From assembly GCA_018823285.1 (NCBI GenBank), contig JAHJIQ010000030.1:81053-145052 (forward strand): DNA of 64,000 bases. The letters are read 5' to 3'. A program made the translations under genes and the position numbers. This DNA comes from Pseudomonadota bacterium. GTDB lineage: Bacteria; Desulfobacterota; Desulfobulbia; Desulfobulbales; JAGXFP01. Below, piece by piece: positions 49,929 to 58,093 of this stretch (positions within the stretch are counted from its first letter, which is position 1; each line of letters opens with the position of its first letter). The notes below the pieces were generated by a model, which ran no database searches, was not told the DNA's origin, and saw only the letters and a program-made list of their open reading frames with translations.

Positions 49929-51302
49929 ATGTTACTACGACATACCCCGAAAGAAATATCGGCGCGCAAGGCCCTGACCATCAATCCGGCCAAGACCTGC
50001 CAGCCGATCGGCGCCATGTATGCGGCGCTCGGGATCCACGGCTGTCTGCCGCACAGTCATGGCTCCCAGGGGTGCTGCGCGTACCATCGCAGTGCCCTGA
50101 CCAGGCATTACAAGGAGCCGGTTTCCGCCGCCACCAGCTCATTTACCGAGGGTGCCTCGGTATTCGGCGGCCAGGCCAATATGCTGCAGGCCATCAACAA
50201 CATCTTCACCGTCTATGAGCCGGAGGTGATCGCGATCCATACCACCTGCCTCTCCGAGACCATCGGCGACGATCTGCCCCAGATCAAGAAAAAGGCGCAG
50301 GCCGAGGGCAAGATCCCGAAAGGAAAATATGTGATCAGCGCCTCCACCCCGAGTTACGCTGGTTCCCATGTGACCGGTTTTTCAAACATGGTCAAGTCGA
50401 TGGCGATGATGGCTGAACCCACCGGCAAAAAGAACGGCAAGGTCAATATCATCCCGGGCTGGGTTGAACCGGCCGACATGGAGGAGATCAAGCGGCTGAC
50501 CGCCCTGATCGGGATCAAGACCATCATGTTCCCGGACACCTCGGGGGTACTGAACACCCCGTTGTCCGGCGAGTACAAGATGTTCCCCGACGGCGGCACC
50601 ACCGTGGCCGAGCTGAAAAGCACCGGTGACTCCAAGGGCACCCTGGCCCTCGGCGAATGGTGTTCGGCCGATGCGGCCCGAGAACTGGACTCCCAGCACA
50701 AGGTGCCCTGTTCGGTGCTCGACATGCCCTTCGGGCTGATGGCCACCGATCGCTTTATCGATGCCCTGCGGACCATCGCCGGAGTCACCATCCCCGACGA
50801 GATCGCCTATGAACGCGGCCAGCTGGTCGACATGATCTCGGACATGCACCAGTATCTGTACGGAAAAAAGGTGGCGCTGGTCGGCGACCCGGATCAACTG
50901 ATCGCGATGACCGAATTCCTGGTCACGATGGACATGAAACCGGTCCATATCGTCACCGGAACCCCCGGCAAGAAGTTTGAGAAAAGGATCCGGGAGATCA
51001 CCAGCGAGATGGGCTGTCCGGTGAACGTCAAGGCCAAAGGGGATATGTTCCTCCTCCACCAGTGGATCAAAAACGAGCCGGTTGACCTGATCATCGGCAA
51101 CACTTACTGCAAGTATATCGCCCGCGACGAGGACATCCCGTATGTCCGCTGGGGGTTCCCGATCCTCGACCGCCAGGGACACCAGTATTTCCCGACCGTC
51201 GGTTACAAGGGGGGATTGCGGCTGCTGGAAAAAATCCTCGGGGTGCTGCTGGACCGCAAGGACCGCGATGACCCTGAAGAGAAGTTTGAACTTGTCATGT
51301 AG
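49929..51302 (+). CDS. nifK: nitrogenase molybdenum-iron protein beta chain
   Basis: A 457-residue subunit. P-cluster cysteines are C24 (TCQPIGA), C39 (GIHGCLPHSHGSQGC) and the one in HTTCLSETIGDD. It lacks the roughly 50-residue N-terminal extension of Azotobacter NifK, as usual for group-II and group-III enzymes. ATG 49929 has GAGG upstream. It forms the alpha2-beta2 component with NifD. Confidence 0.95.
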   Translation: MLLRHTPKEISARKALTINPAKTCQPIGAMYAALGIHGCLPHSHGSQGCCAYHRSALTRHYKEPVSAATSSFTEGASVFGGQANMLQAINNIFTVYEPEVIAIHTTCLSETIGDDLPQIKKKAQAEGKIPKGKYVISASTPSYAGSHVTGFSNMVKSMAMMAEPTGKKNGKVNIIPGWVEPADMEEIKRLTALIGIKTIMFPDTSGVLNTPLSGEYKMFPDGGTTVAELKSTGDSKGTLALGEWCSADAARELDSQHKVPCSVLDMPFGLMATDRFIDALRTIAGVTIPDEIAYERGQLVDMISDMHQYLYGKKVALVGDPDQLIAMTEFLVTMDMKPVHIVTGTPGKKFEKRIREITSEMGCPVNVKAKGDMFLLHQWIKNEPVDLIIGNTYCKYIARDEDIPYVRWGFPILDRQGHQYFPTVGYKGGLRLLEKILGVLLDRKDRDDPEEKFELVM

Positions 51303-51383
51303 AAACCTTAAGAAACCGGGAGCGGAGTTAATCTCTGTTTCCGGTCTCACGCCCCACCGGAAATCAAGGGAATGGTGTCTGAG

Positions 51384-52559
51384 ATGAAGATTATTCAGTT
51401 GCCGAAAGGCGAAAATTGCCGCTGCGCCGGCAATCCCTCCGGGCCGGGATCGCTCATTCTGCCGGTGGCCCGGCGACCGTTGTTCAGGGTTCGTTACGAC
51501 CGGCCCGATGCAGAGGCCCGCGCGGTACCGCCTGCAGGCGCATTGAGGTGGCTTGAAGAAAATCTCCGGCAGGGCGCGGTGATCAGCGGGGTTGAACTGG
51601 ATGGTCCCGGAGATCCGCTGGCGGAAATGGAGGGGACCTTGGAAACCCTGCGGCTGATCAGGGGGAAGTACCCGGAACTGGAACTTTCGGTAACGACCCT
51701 CGGGCTGCATGGCGCCGAAGCCGCGAAAGAGCTCGCGGAAGCTGGAGTGGCCCGGGTTACTTTGCTGGTAAACGCGGTTGAACGGGAAGCGGCGGAAAAA
51801 CTCTATGCCTGGATCAGGCCGGGGAACAAAACGATTCCCCTTTCCCAGGCCATCCCGATGCTTCTGGAAGAACAGGCCCGGGCGGTCGTGGCTTTCCGGG
51901 AGCAGGGAATCAAGGTGGGGGTGAGGACCACGGTCTATCCCGGAGTGAACGACGACCAGGTTTCCGTCATTGCCAGGGAGATGTCTGCACGCGGTGCGGA
52001 ATCGATGGAGCTTGTCCCCTGCAACCACGTTACGGATCAGAATGAGTCGCTGCTCGGTGCACCGGAACCCGGAGTCATGGAACAGCTGGCGGTAAGCGCG
52101 TCCCGATATCTGGCGACGACGGTGCAGCCGGAAAAGAAAGCCCATCTCGGCGCCGATTGCCCGTCGGTGTTCGGATCCTGTAAAAGTCCGGTCGCCGCCG
52201 CCCTTGCGCCGACCGCAGAAAGGCCGAATATCGGGGTGGTCAGTGTGGGCGGCATGGAGGTGGATCTGCATCTCGGCCAGGCGTATCAGATGCTGATCTA
52301 CGGTCCCAGGGAAGATGGGTTGACCTGTCTTCTAGGAACCAGACCGGTTCCGGAGCCGGGCGGCGGCAGTGGCCGCTGGGAAAAATTGGCCGAAACCCTG
52401 GTCGACTGTTTCGCAGTCCTTGCCGCCGGGGCCGGCGAAAGCCCGAGACGTATTCTCGGAGAGAAGGGGGTTTCCGTCCTGATCACCGACGGCGGGATCG
52501 AGGGCGCTATCGACCAATTATATGGCGGCGGGAAAAAAGGAAGATGCAAGGGTCAATGA
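51384..52559 (+). CDS. NifB-like protein lacking SAM-cluster cysteines, fused to NifX-like domain
   Basis: About 391 residues. Residues 20-240 follow the NifB radical SAM domain (GPGDPLAEMEGTLETLRLIR, GVRTTVYPGVNDDQ, MELVPCNHV). The cluster motif is replaced: LPVARRPLFRVRYDRP aligns without gap to the LPVAPRCNxxCxxCNR of NifB, so the three cysteines are P32, V36 and D39. Residues 280-391 are a NifX/NafY-type cofactor-binding domain. It cannot be a working radical SAM enzyme, so it may carry or scaffold a cofactor precursor. ATG 51372 is an alternative start but nearly touches the AAGGGA Shine-Dalgarno. Follows nifK by 81 bases. Confidence 0.82.
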   Translation: MKIIQLPKGENCRCAGNPSGPGSLILPVARRPLFRVRYDRPDAEARAVPPAGALRWLEENLRQGAVISGVELDGPGDPLAEMEGTLETLRLIRGKYPELELSVTTLGLHGAEAAKELAEAGVARVTLLVNAVEREAAEKLYAWIRPGNKTIPLSQAIPMLLEEQARAVVAFREQGIKVGVRTTVYPGVNDDQVSVIAREMSARGAESMELVPCNHVTDQNESLLGAPEPGVMEQLAVSASRYLATTVQPEKKAHLGADCPSVFGSCKSPVAAALAPTAERPNIGVVSVGGMEVDLHLGQAYQMLIYGPREDGLTCLLGTRPVPEPGGGSGRWEKLAETLVDCFAVLAAGAGESPRRILGEKGVSVLITDGGIEGAIDQLYGGGKKGRCKGQ

Positions 52560-52562
52560 ACA

Positions 52563-52605
52563 CAATCATAAATCTTAATTTTGCATTCTAAATTCTTCAT
52601 TAAAA
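52563..52605. repeat. ATTTTGCATTCTAAATTCTTC repeat
   Basis: Another short AT-rich member of the ATTTTGCATTCT family, in the 59-base gap before the ferredoxin gene. Confidence 0.5.
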
Positions 52606-52618
52606 AAAGGAGCACCCC

Positions 52619-52921
52619 ATGGCAACCCCGGAACGACAAATCATCGTCTGTCAGAGCTTTCGCGTCGCGGGCGACAAGAAAGGCATCTGCCACAAGCAGA
52701 CCAACGGTTTTCTGCAGTACATCGAAGAGGAGATTCTCGATCGGGGCCTTGATTGCCTGATCACCGCCACCACCTGCCTCAAACAGTGCGAATCGGGACC
52801 GATCATGGTGATTCAGCCGGAGAACTGGTGGTTTAAGGGCGTCGACAGTGAAGAGGCGATCGATGCCATCCTTGACGGTCTGGAAGACGGCGAGCCGGCT
52901 GCCGGGTATCTGATCTCGTAA
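52619..52921 (+). CDS. thioredoxin-like [2Fe-2S] ferredoxin
   Basis: A 100-residue protein with the C11-x12-C24 and C53-x3-C57 pattern of the Shethna/Aquifex-type [2Fe-2S] ferredoxins, and a thioredoxin-like fold order. AGGAG precedes the ATG. Members of this family frequently occur in nif clusters. It could donate electrons to NifH or protect nitrogenase, but which one cannot be told here. Confidence 0.88.
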   Translation: MATPERQIIVCQSFRVAGDKKGICHKQTNGFLQYIEEEILDRGLDCLITATTCLKQCESGPIMVIQPENWWFKGVDSEEAIDAILDGLEDGEPAAGYLIS

Positions 52922-52939
52922 GGGTCATCGGAGACAACC

Positions 52940-53125
52940 ATGACCTATAGATCATATCTGGAATCGGGCGGCGGTCATTGTCCGAAGTGCGGATCAAAGG
53001 CGATCAAGTACTCCTCCCCTCCGGAATGGGTGAAGGGAGATCAGATGCGGGTTGCGATGTTTTGTGCAACCTGCGGGGCCAGATGGAGGGATATCTACAA
53101 TCTCAGCAGAGCGGAAGATCTATGA
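52940..53125 (+). CDS. small zinc-ribbon protein
   Basis: A 61-residue protein with two CxxC knuckles: CPKC (14-17) and CATC (42-45). This is a zinc ribbon of the kind that resembles TFIIS C-terminal or transposon/ribosomal ribbons. GGAG lies 7 bases upstream. Its stop overlaps the next start by four bases (ATGA). No known nif gene matches it. Probably translationally coupled with the next two genes. Confidence 0.75.
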   Translation: MTYRSYLESGGGHCPKCGSKAIKYSSPPEWVKGDQMRVAMFCATCGARWRDIYNLSRAEDL

Positions 53126-53418
53126 AACAATTGGGACTGGTAAAAAATATTGTCGAGGAAGCGGGGATGGGTGTTTCCTATGCCTACGAAGACCTGGTCT
53201 TCCTGGAGCACAACTCCTTTCTGCTCCAGTTCACCGACCACGAACGTGAGCTGTTCGTCTGCATCAACCGGGAGGCGGACAGGGAAACCGTGGATCCGGA
53301 TATCTCCAGGCTGCAGGCAGTTGCCACCGGTCAAGGGTTGCGATTTATGATTGGTGATCCATACACCCTGACCCAGGGCGATGACGAGAGCGTCATTATA
53401 GAGTTCTGTGCGCCATGA
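53122..53418 (+). CDS. unknown 98-residue protein in the nif operon
   Basis: Starts at ATG 53122, overlapping the zinc-ribbon stop. Sequence MKQLGLVKNIVEEAGMGVSY, then YEDLVFLEHNSFLLQF and FVCINREADRET. It is acidic, soluble and likely alpha/beta. Codon use is like the nif genes. I do not recognise the family. A longer frame from 52978 overlaps the zinc-ribbon gene and is discarded. Confidence 0.7.
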   Translation: MKQLGLVKNIVEEAGMGVSYAYEDLVFLEHNSFLLQFTDHERELFVCINREADRETVDPDISRLQAVATGQGLRFMIGDPYTLTQGDDESVIIEFCAP

Positions 53419-53435
53419 AGAAAGGAGACGCTGCC

Positions 53436-53891
53436 ATGCCGGAGACAAAATCTTCGCCACCGGGCAGACTGGTAGGCTTCGGAGATATCAAGCGCCCACC
53501 CATCGGCGGCTGGCAGGAGTATCTGCGGCAGGGCAAGCAGTTCCTGGCCGCAGCCGTTAACGGTTTCGCCAGGCGGCGGCAGGTCTTTACCGCCGAAATC
53601 CTCTATAATCTGGTGGCCATGGCCATTGAAAAGCTGATCATGGCCCTGCTGATGGAAAGCGGCAATCTCCCCTATAATCACACCATGCACGATCTGGTTG
53701 AGGCGATGGAAGAGTTTTTGCCCGGAGACCTGGGGCCTCTTGGTGATGAGTTAAAAGCCCTGGACGCGTTTCAGGAGATCTGCGACCCCTACAATTTCAC
53801 GATCACCCCGCCGACCATGGACGAGGTGGCAAGGATGCTGGAGCTGGCCGGGAAGATCAGAACATTGACGGAAAGAAGGATCGCAAACTGA
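53436..53891 (+). CDS. HEPN-like helical protein
   Basis: A 151-residue protein. The ATG at 53436 is chosen because AAAGGAG is eight bases upstream; ATG 53415, which overlaps the previous stop, is the alternative. Residues 45-95 (YNLVAMAIEKLIMALLMESG, then YNHTMHDLVEAMEEFL) match the HEPN helical pattern. The usual RNase motif RxxxxH is not evident, so it is probably a binding or scaffold HEPN and not a ribonuclease. It is in the nif operon after the unknown gene. Confidence 0.65.
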   Translation: MPETKSSPPGRLVGFGDIKRPPIGGWQEYLRQGKQFLAAAVNGFARRRQVFTAEILYNLVAMAIEKLIMALLMESGNLPYNHTMHDLVEAMEEFLPGDLGPLGDELKALDAFQEICDPYNFTITPPTMDEVARMLELAGKIRTLTERRIAN

Positions 53892-53997
53892 TCGGTAAGG
53901 AAAGCCTGTCTTCAGTGCGAGGAGTGTGTCGTGGGTGAGGCGCCGATCAAAATGGATCTTAATGTATATTTCTTAATTTAAAACAGGGAGAATAATC

Positions 53998-54219
53998 ATG
54001 GCTAGAAAAGATGTGGAAGACCTGCTTGTCGCCGGCGGCGAGGATAAAAATGTACGGGCCCGATATGACGTCCCGGCAACCATGGAGGAGTTCGTCACCC
54101 TGGCCGCTGAAGACGGGTACAGCTTCACGGTGGAGGAGCTTGCGGCAGTCCTGAAGGAGTCCGGGGATGTCTTTGAAAAAAACGGCAATCCGGCCAAAAG
54201 GCAGATCTGGTGGGTCTGA
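53998..54219 (+). CDS. Nif11-like domain protein
   Basis: A 73-residue protein. Residues 25-55 (ATMEEFVTLAAEDGYSFTVEELAAVLKE, without the last residues) match the Nif11 leader-type helix-turn-helix. The C-terminus is NGNPAKRQIWWV and not the Gly-rich core of a RiPP, so it looks like the nif-associated branch of the family. GGGAG precedes the ATG. It is the last gene before the operon terminator. Function unknown. Confidence 0.75.
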   Translation: MARKDVEDLLVAGGEDKNVRARYDVPATMEEFVTLAAEDGYSFTVEELAAVLKESGDVFEKNGNPAKRQIWWV

Positions 54220-54273
54220 GCCGGGAAGATTTGTAAGATCGTACATTCCACAAAGGCAGAACCCTGAAATCAT

Positions 54274-54314
54274 GTGAGACCCCGAGCTGTTTCCGTGGGT
54301 CTCGCATTTTTTTT
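54274..54314 (+). terminator. terminator of the nif operon
   Basis: GTGAGACCCC, loop of about 12 bases, TGGGTCTCGC, followed by TTTTTTTT. About 55 bases after the Nif11 gene stop. Confidence 0.85.
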
Positions 54315-54497
54315 CGCTGATTCCGGCACGCCATCCGCCATCCGCTTCTTTGTCGGCTGCTCCCGAAAGGCCGGCCTCAGGGAAAAAGGCGGAATCCGGT
54401 ATTGCAAACCCGGTCGGCACTCAACCCGGACATTCATTTTTGCTCTCCTCTCATGTTTCAATTAAACGAGCCCCTTGACGATCATCCGCCGGATCAT

Positions 54498-54515
54498 TAG
54501 TTTAATATTAAACTA
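54498..54515. promoter_or_regulatory. 18-bp perfect palindrome, likely MarR operator
   Basis: TAGTTTAATATTAAACTA, a perfect inverted repeat 23 bases before the marR start codon. MarR proteins typically bind such 16-20 bp AT-rich palindromes and repress their own gene. Confidence 0.75.
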
Positions 54516-54537
54516 TTAGACATCGAGGTGTTGGCAG

Positions 54538-54978
54538 ATGAAATATCGTGGTGATCAAAAGGAGAGGTTGGCGTTAAGCACTTTCGTGAAGCTTTCCAGG
54601 GCCGGAGAGACGATTTCCGCACTGGTGCACGGGCCGCTGGGCGCCGAAAAACTGACGGTGAGCCAGTTCGGTGTTCTTGAAGCCTTGTACCATCTTGGGC
54701 CGATGTGCCAGAAGGAGATCGCGGCAAAGATCCTGAAAAGCACGGCCAACCTGACCACCGTGATCGACAATCTGGAAAAGCGGGAACTGGTTCTTCGCAC
54801 CCGCAATCAGGACGACCGGAGATATTTCACCATTGCCCTGACGGGCGATGGGGAGGAGTTGATGAAAAATATTTTTCCGGGCCATGCGAAGCGGATTGCC
54901 GGGGCGATGGGCAATCTCACCGCCGAGGAGCAGAAACAGCTGGGAATTCTGTGCAAGAAACTTGCTGGAAAATTATAA
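54538..54978 (+). CDS. MarR-family transcriptional regulator
   Basis: A 146-residue winged-helix protein. KLTVSQFGVLEALYHLGP and KEIAAKILKSTANLTTVIDNLEKRELV form the recognition helices, and DDRRYFTIALTGDGEEL the wing. GAGG precedes the ATG. Likely represses itself and possibly the nitroreductase and FMN-binding genes downstream. Its TAA stop lies in a family A repeat. Confidence 0.92.
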   Translation: MKYRGDQKERLALSTFVKLSRAGETISALVHGPLGAEKLTVSQFGVLEALYHLGPMCQKEIAAKILKSTANLTTVIDNLEKRELVLRTRNQDDRRYFTIALTGDGEELMKNIFPGHAKRIAGAMGNLTAEEQKQLGILCKKLAGKL

Positions 54979-55030
54979 GCTGAGTTGAGCAGCGTGCCTG
55001 CTTATACGAAACTTATACCCGAAGGGTGCA
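54977..55030 (-). repeat. family A repeat, short copy overlapping the marR stop
   Basis: TAAGCTGAGTTGAGCAGCGTG ... CTTATACCCGAAGGGTG, in the reverse orientation. The marR stop codon is part of it. Confidence 0.8.
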
Positions 55031-55073
55031 AGTGAAGAATTTGATATCAAACGATTACATAAAGGAGACAACC

Positions 55074-55706
55074 ATGAACTTCCGTGAAATAGTTGAAAAG
55101 AGACGGGCCATTAATTTTTTCGACCCGGAAAAAGATGTTTCCGATGAGTTGTTGACCGAAATGATCGAACTGGCAGCCAAGGCCCCTTCGAGCTTCAATC
55201 TTCAGCCCTGGAACCTGATTATTCTCCGGGAGCAAAAAGAGAAGGAGGCGCTGAGAAAACTGGCCTGGGACCAGCCCAAGGTTACCGAAGCGCCGGTGGT
55301 CCTGATGGTCCTGGCCGACAAGAAAGGCTGGCAGGAGGGCCATCCGACCGTCGAAAAGAACTGGCGGGAAATGGTTGATTCGGGAATTATGCAGCCCGAG
55401 CAGCGGGGGTGGTTTCTCGATGCGGCGAAATCCCTGTACGACTGGAGCCCGGAGGCGAACCTGGCCTTTGCCGCCAAGAACGCGGGGTTTTTCGGGATGG
55501 CCCTGATGTATGCCGCCACCAGCCTCGGTCTCGAAACCCATCCGATGGACGGATTCGACCATGAAGGGGTCCGGAAGGAATTCAAGATTCCGGATACTTT
55601 CTGGGTCCCGCTGCTGCTGGCAGTCGGTTACCGGAAACCCGGTCTTCAACTTTTGCCGCCCAAGTGGCGGAAATCGAAAGAAGAGATCGTCGTTGCGTTC
55701 GCGTAA
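55074..55706 (+). CDS. nitroreductase family protein
   Basis: A 210-residue flavoprotein (FREIVEKRRAINFFDPEKD, APSSFNLQPWNLIIL, GMALMYAATSLGLETHPMDGF). It reduces nitroaromatics, quinones or similar with NAD(P)H and FMN. The start is ATG 55074 with AAAGGAG. A longer frame begins in the repeat. Next to MarR, it is plausibly induced by redox-active aromatic compounds. Confidence 0.92.
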   Translation: MNFREIVEKRRAINFFDPEKDVSDELLTEMIELAAKAPSSFNLQPWNLIILREQKEKEALRKLAWDQPKVTEAPVVLMVLADKKGWQEGHPTVEKNWREMVDSGIMQPEQRGWFLDAAKSLYDWSPEANLAFAAKNAGFFGMALMYAATSLGLETHPMDGFDHEGVRKEFKIPDTFWVPLLLAVGYRKPGLQLLPPKWRKSKEEIVVAFA

Positions 55707-55772
55707 ACGCGCGTCAGCGACGCTGGCTGGAAAAGGCGGTTTGTTCTGCCTGTACAATCCGGAGAGTACTGA

Positions 55773-56330
55773 ATGCGTAAAGCGAACAAGGAGATCAACG
55801 ACCCGGCCGTGATTGAGGGGCTCCTGAATGAGTGTCAGGTCGGGCGCCTTGGAACGGTCGGGCAGGATGGCTACCCGATGATCAAACCGCTTAATTTCGC
55901 CTATGCCGAGGGGCGGATCTACTTTCACTCCGCCCTGGCCGGGGAGAAGATCGATCATCTCGACCGTGATGACCGGGTCTGCTTTGAAGTGGATCTTCCC
56001 CTGGCGCTCGTCCGGGCGGTCAACCAGCCCTGCGAGGCGGCATACCTCTATCGCAGCGTGATCATCAAGGGCAGGGCGCATCTAGTTACCGATGATGCGG
56101 AGCGGGGGCTTGCCTTTCGCAGTCTGATGGCCAAGTATCAGCCGGATGGCGGGTTCGGTGACTACCTTCCGGAGAAACTGGCGATTACCGGGATTGTCCG
56201 GATCGAGATCGAGTCATTGACCGGCAAGGAAGACCTGGGCCAGGGAAAGATCCATGAACAGCTTCTGGCGGCCCTTGCCCGGAAGGACCCCCTGCCGGTG
56301 ATCCTGAAGAGGGGCCTGGACGAAAAATAG
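55773..56330 (+). CDS. pyridoxamine 5'-phosphate oxidase-like FMN protein
   Basis: A 185-residue split-barrel flavoprotein (ECQVGRLGTVGQDGYPMIKPL, RIYFHSALAGEKIDHLDRD, VCFEVD, YLYRSVIIKGRA). It resembles the HugZ/NimA-like branch and not PdxH. Nim-type proteins can reduce 5-nitroimidazoles, but the family also includes heme and F420 binders. GGAG is spaced well before the ATG. It follows the nitroreductase by 66 bases and probably shares its regulation. Confidence 0.85.
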   Translation: MRKANKEINDPAVIEGLLNECQVGRLGTVGQDGYPMIKPLNFAYAEGRIYFHSALAGEKIDHLDRDDRVCFEVDLPLALVRAVNQPCEAAYLYRSVIIKGRAHLVTDDAERGLAFRSLMAKYQPDGGFGDYLPEKLAITGIVRIEIESLTGKEDLGQGKIHEQLLAALARKDPLPVILKRGLDEK

Positions 56331-56374
56331 ATCTGGCACGGTTTTGTCGAATGGTGATTAAATAGGATTGAGTG

Positions 56375-57007
56375 ATGCTGAGTGATCTTCGCCGGAAGAG
56401 TGGCATAAAGACAAGGCGGGCCCTGGATATGGAAAAAGAACACCGACAGAAGGTTGCGGGAAATTCAGCCGCTTCTGCTGATCTTCAGAAAAAGGTAGCA
56501 GAGCTGGAAGAGCGGATTGCCGCACTTGAGAAAAAGGGTGATCAACTGAGCCTTGTCCTCTTCAGCGGGGATCTTGATAAGGCGATGGCCGCTTTTATTA
56601 TCGCCAATGGCGCGGTTGCCATGAACATGAAGGTCACCATTTTCGCCACTTTCTGGGGATTGGATGTCCTGAAAAAATCTACTTTTGCGACCACCGGCAG
56701 AGGGTTTCTCGAGCGCCTGCTCCTGGCCTTGCGACCAAAAGGGCCGGAGAATCTCCCCACCTCAAAAATGAACTTTGGTGGCATTGGTCCGAAACTGTTC
56801 CGTTATATGATGAAGAAGAAAAACGTGATCCGGCTGGAGACGCTTATCCGGATGGCCCGGGAAGCCGGAGTGCGAATTATCGCCTGCCAGATGACCGTTG
56901 ACCTGATGGGGATAAAGCCGACAGACCTGATTGACGGCTTGGAGCCCGGCGGGGTAGGCGCGTTTCTCGCCAGCGCTGCGAAATCCAACACGACGCTGTT
57001 CCTGTAA
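56375..57007 (+). CDS. DsrE/DsrF/DrsH-like protein
   Basis: About 210 residues. Residues 25-55 form a coiled-coil (LQKKVAELEERIAALEKKG). The rest is a DsrE/F-like alpha/beta domain (LSLVLFSGDLDKAMAAFIIANGA, VTIFATFWGLDVLKK, VRIIACQMTVDLMGI). The Cys in IIACQM is the usual persulfide-carrying site of this family, which relays sulfane sulfur in sulfur metabolism. ATG 56375 (AGGA upstream) is used; ATG at about 56429 is an alternative. Confidence 0.82.
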   Translation: MLSDLRRKSGIKTRRALDMEKEHRQKVAGNSAASADLQKKVAELEERIAALEKKGDQLSLVLFSGDLDKAMAAFIIANGAVAMNMKVTIFATFWGLDVLKKSTFATTGRGFLERLLLALRPKGPENLPTSKMNFGGIGPKLFRYMMKKKNVIRLETLIRMAREAGVRIIACQMTVDLMGIKPTDLIDGLEPGGVGAFLASAAKSNTTLFL

Positions 57008-57029
57008 GCCGGATTGCTGTTGTTTTCAT

Positions 57030-57100
57030 GATCCTTCGACAGGCTCAGGATGAGCGGTATCAAGCTGAGTTGAGCAGACGAGCTGTTCAACGCAGCTTTA
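57030..57100. repeat. CTTCGACAGGCTCAGG repeat next to partial family A repeat
   Basis: ATCCTTCGACAGGCTCAGGATG (57030-57052) abuts a 40-bp family A fragment, AAGCTGAGTTGAGCAG and GAGCTGTTCAACGCAGCTTT (57062-57100), which here forms a nearly perfect inverted repeat. Confidence 0.75.
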
Positions 57101-57143
57101 ATGAATGCCGGCTGCTTCGCCGACTGCTTGAACAGGGGGCTTT

Positions 57144-57668
57144 ATGACCTTTACGTCAGAAATAACAGATGAAGAGCCGCAGGAATTTGCAGCGGATTCT
57201 CCGGTTTTGCATCTTGTGGTGGGGATCGATTATATCTTCACTAAGCTGGGAGTCACGGAATCTTGTTTTCGTAATCCTTCCAACCTGAGCGAAGAGAATG
57301 CAAAAGTAGCCGGGATGACCAATAGCTTTTTACAGCCTACACGCATCGGCAGAAAAGCGGTGCTAGGGAAAGCCGATTTTTATTACGGTCGTAAATTCAA
57401 TCTGACGCCCGATGTCTATGAATTGGTTTCTTTCGATGCTCCGAAGGACATATTCGCGTTTGTTGAAAACCGGGTCAGGGAGACGCTTACCGATTATATG
57501 AGTATCCATAGAGAAAATTTCAGACTGAGCCTGGATATTCAAAACGGCGTGATTACGAGTTTATCGAAAATTGGATTTGACGAGGAATTTACATACCTTT
57601 TGAAAAATACGGTTCTGACCATCGGTGACCTTGAAAAGATTATTCAAGGTGTGCTGGCAATCGCATAG
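57144..57668 (+). CDS. hypothetical protein
   Basis: A 174-residue protein without signal peptide. N-terminus MTFTSEITDEEPQEFAADSP, then an alpha/beta body (SPVLHLVVGIDYIFTKLGV, YYGRKFNLTPDVYELV, FAFVENRVRETLTDYMS). It is slightly more AT-rich than its neighbours. The family is not recognised. It stands alone between repeat-rich gaps. Confidence 0.65.
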   Translation: MTFTSEITDEEPQEFAADSPVLHLVVGIDYIFTKLGVTESCFRNPSNLSEENAKVAGMTNSFLQPTRIGRKAVLGKADFYYGRKFNLTPDVYELVSFDAPKDIFAFVENRVRETLTDYMSIHRENFRLSLDIQNGVITSLSKIGFDEEFTYLLKNTVLTIGDLEKIIQGVLAIA

Positions 57669-57734
57669 GAAAAGGCGGCGGGTGGTCATTACAGGGGTTT
57701 TGGCGATTTTTTCATGCCTGTTTTCCACAAGAAG

Positions 57735-57825
57735 GGAGAAGCCAGGAGCCAGGAGTTAGAAGCCAGGAGCCAGGAGCCAGGAGCCAGGAGTCAGAAGTTA
57801 GAAGCCAGGAGTTAGAAGCCAGAAT
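57735..57825 (+). repeat. AGCCAGGAG tandem array
   Basis: About ten imperfect copies of AGCCAGGAG and its variants (AGTTAGAAG, AGTCAGAAG). An inverted copy at about 57945-57970 (CTCCTGGCTCCTGGCTTCTA) could pair with it across the family A repeat between them. Confidence 0.9.
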
Positions 57826-57834
57826 GACGGATTT

Positions 57835-57943
57835 ATTTACCCTTCGGGTACTCACTTCAATACCCCTTGAGGAGTATACGTCTCGATGTCTCGCATGCTC
57901 GCTAATCGGTACAACAGACGAGTTGCTCAAATCGGCTTTAAGC
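57835..57943 (+). repeat. family A repeat, long diverged copy
   Basis: Starts TTTACCCTTCGGGTACTCAC and contains TCTCGATGTCTCGCATGCTC and GACGAGTTGCTCAAATCGGC. An extra CCCCTTGAGGAG segment makes it about 110 bp. Confidence 0.8.
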
Positions 57944-58093
57944 TTTCCTCCTGGCTCCTGGCTTCTAATCATGGAATGCCGCCATGACTTGGGACCATTT
58001 GATGACAGCAAACCAATATCTTGAGGCAAGTCAGAAAGTTGAGTCCTACTATAGAAGAACGCGCATCCAGTGGTGGAAAAAGAGGATAGATTC

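Larger units (their letters stand above)
57669..58093. other. repeat-filled gap before the efflux genes
   Basis: Contains the GGAGCCA tandem array (57735-57825), a long, diverged family A copy (57835-57943) and a short inverted run of the array (TTTCCTCCTGGCTCCTGGCTT at about 57945). No gene is supported. Confidence 0.65.

Noticed and set aside
50382..52271. 629-codon minus-strand open frame opposite nifK and the NifB-like gene
   Set aside because: GC-rich antisense shadow. Its translation is rich in His, Arg, Gly and Asp with no motif, while the plus strand encodes clear nif proteins.
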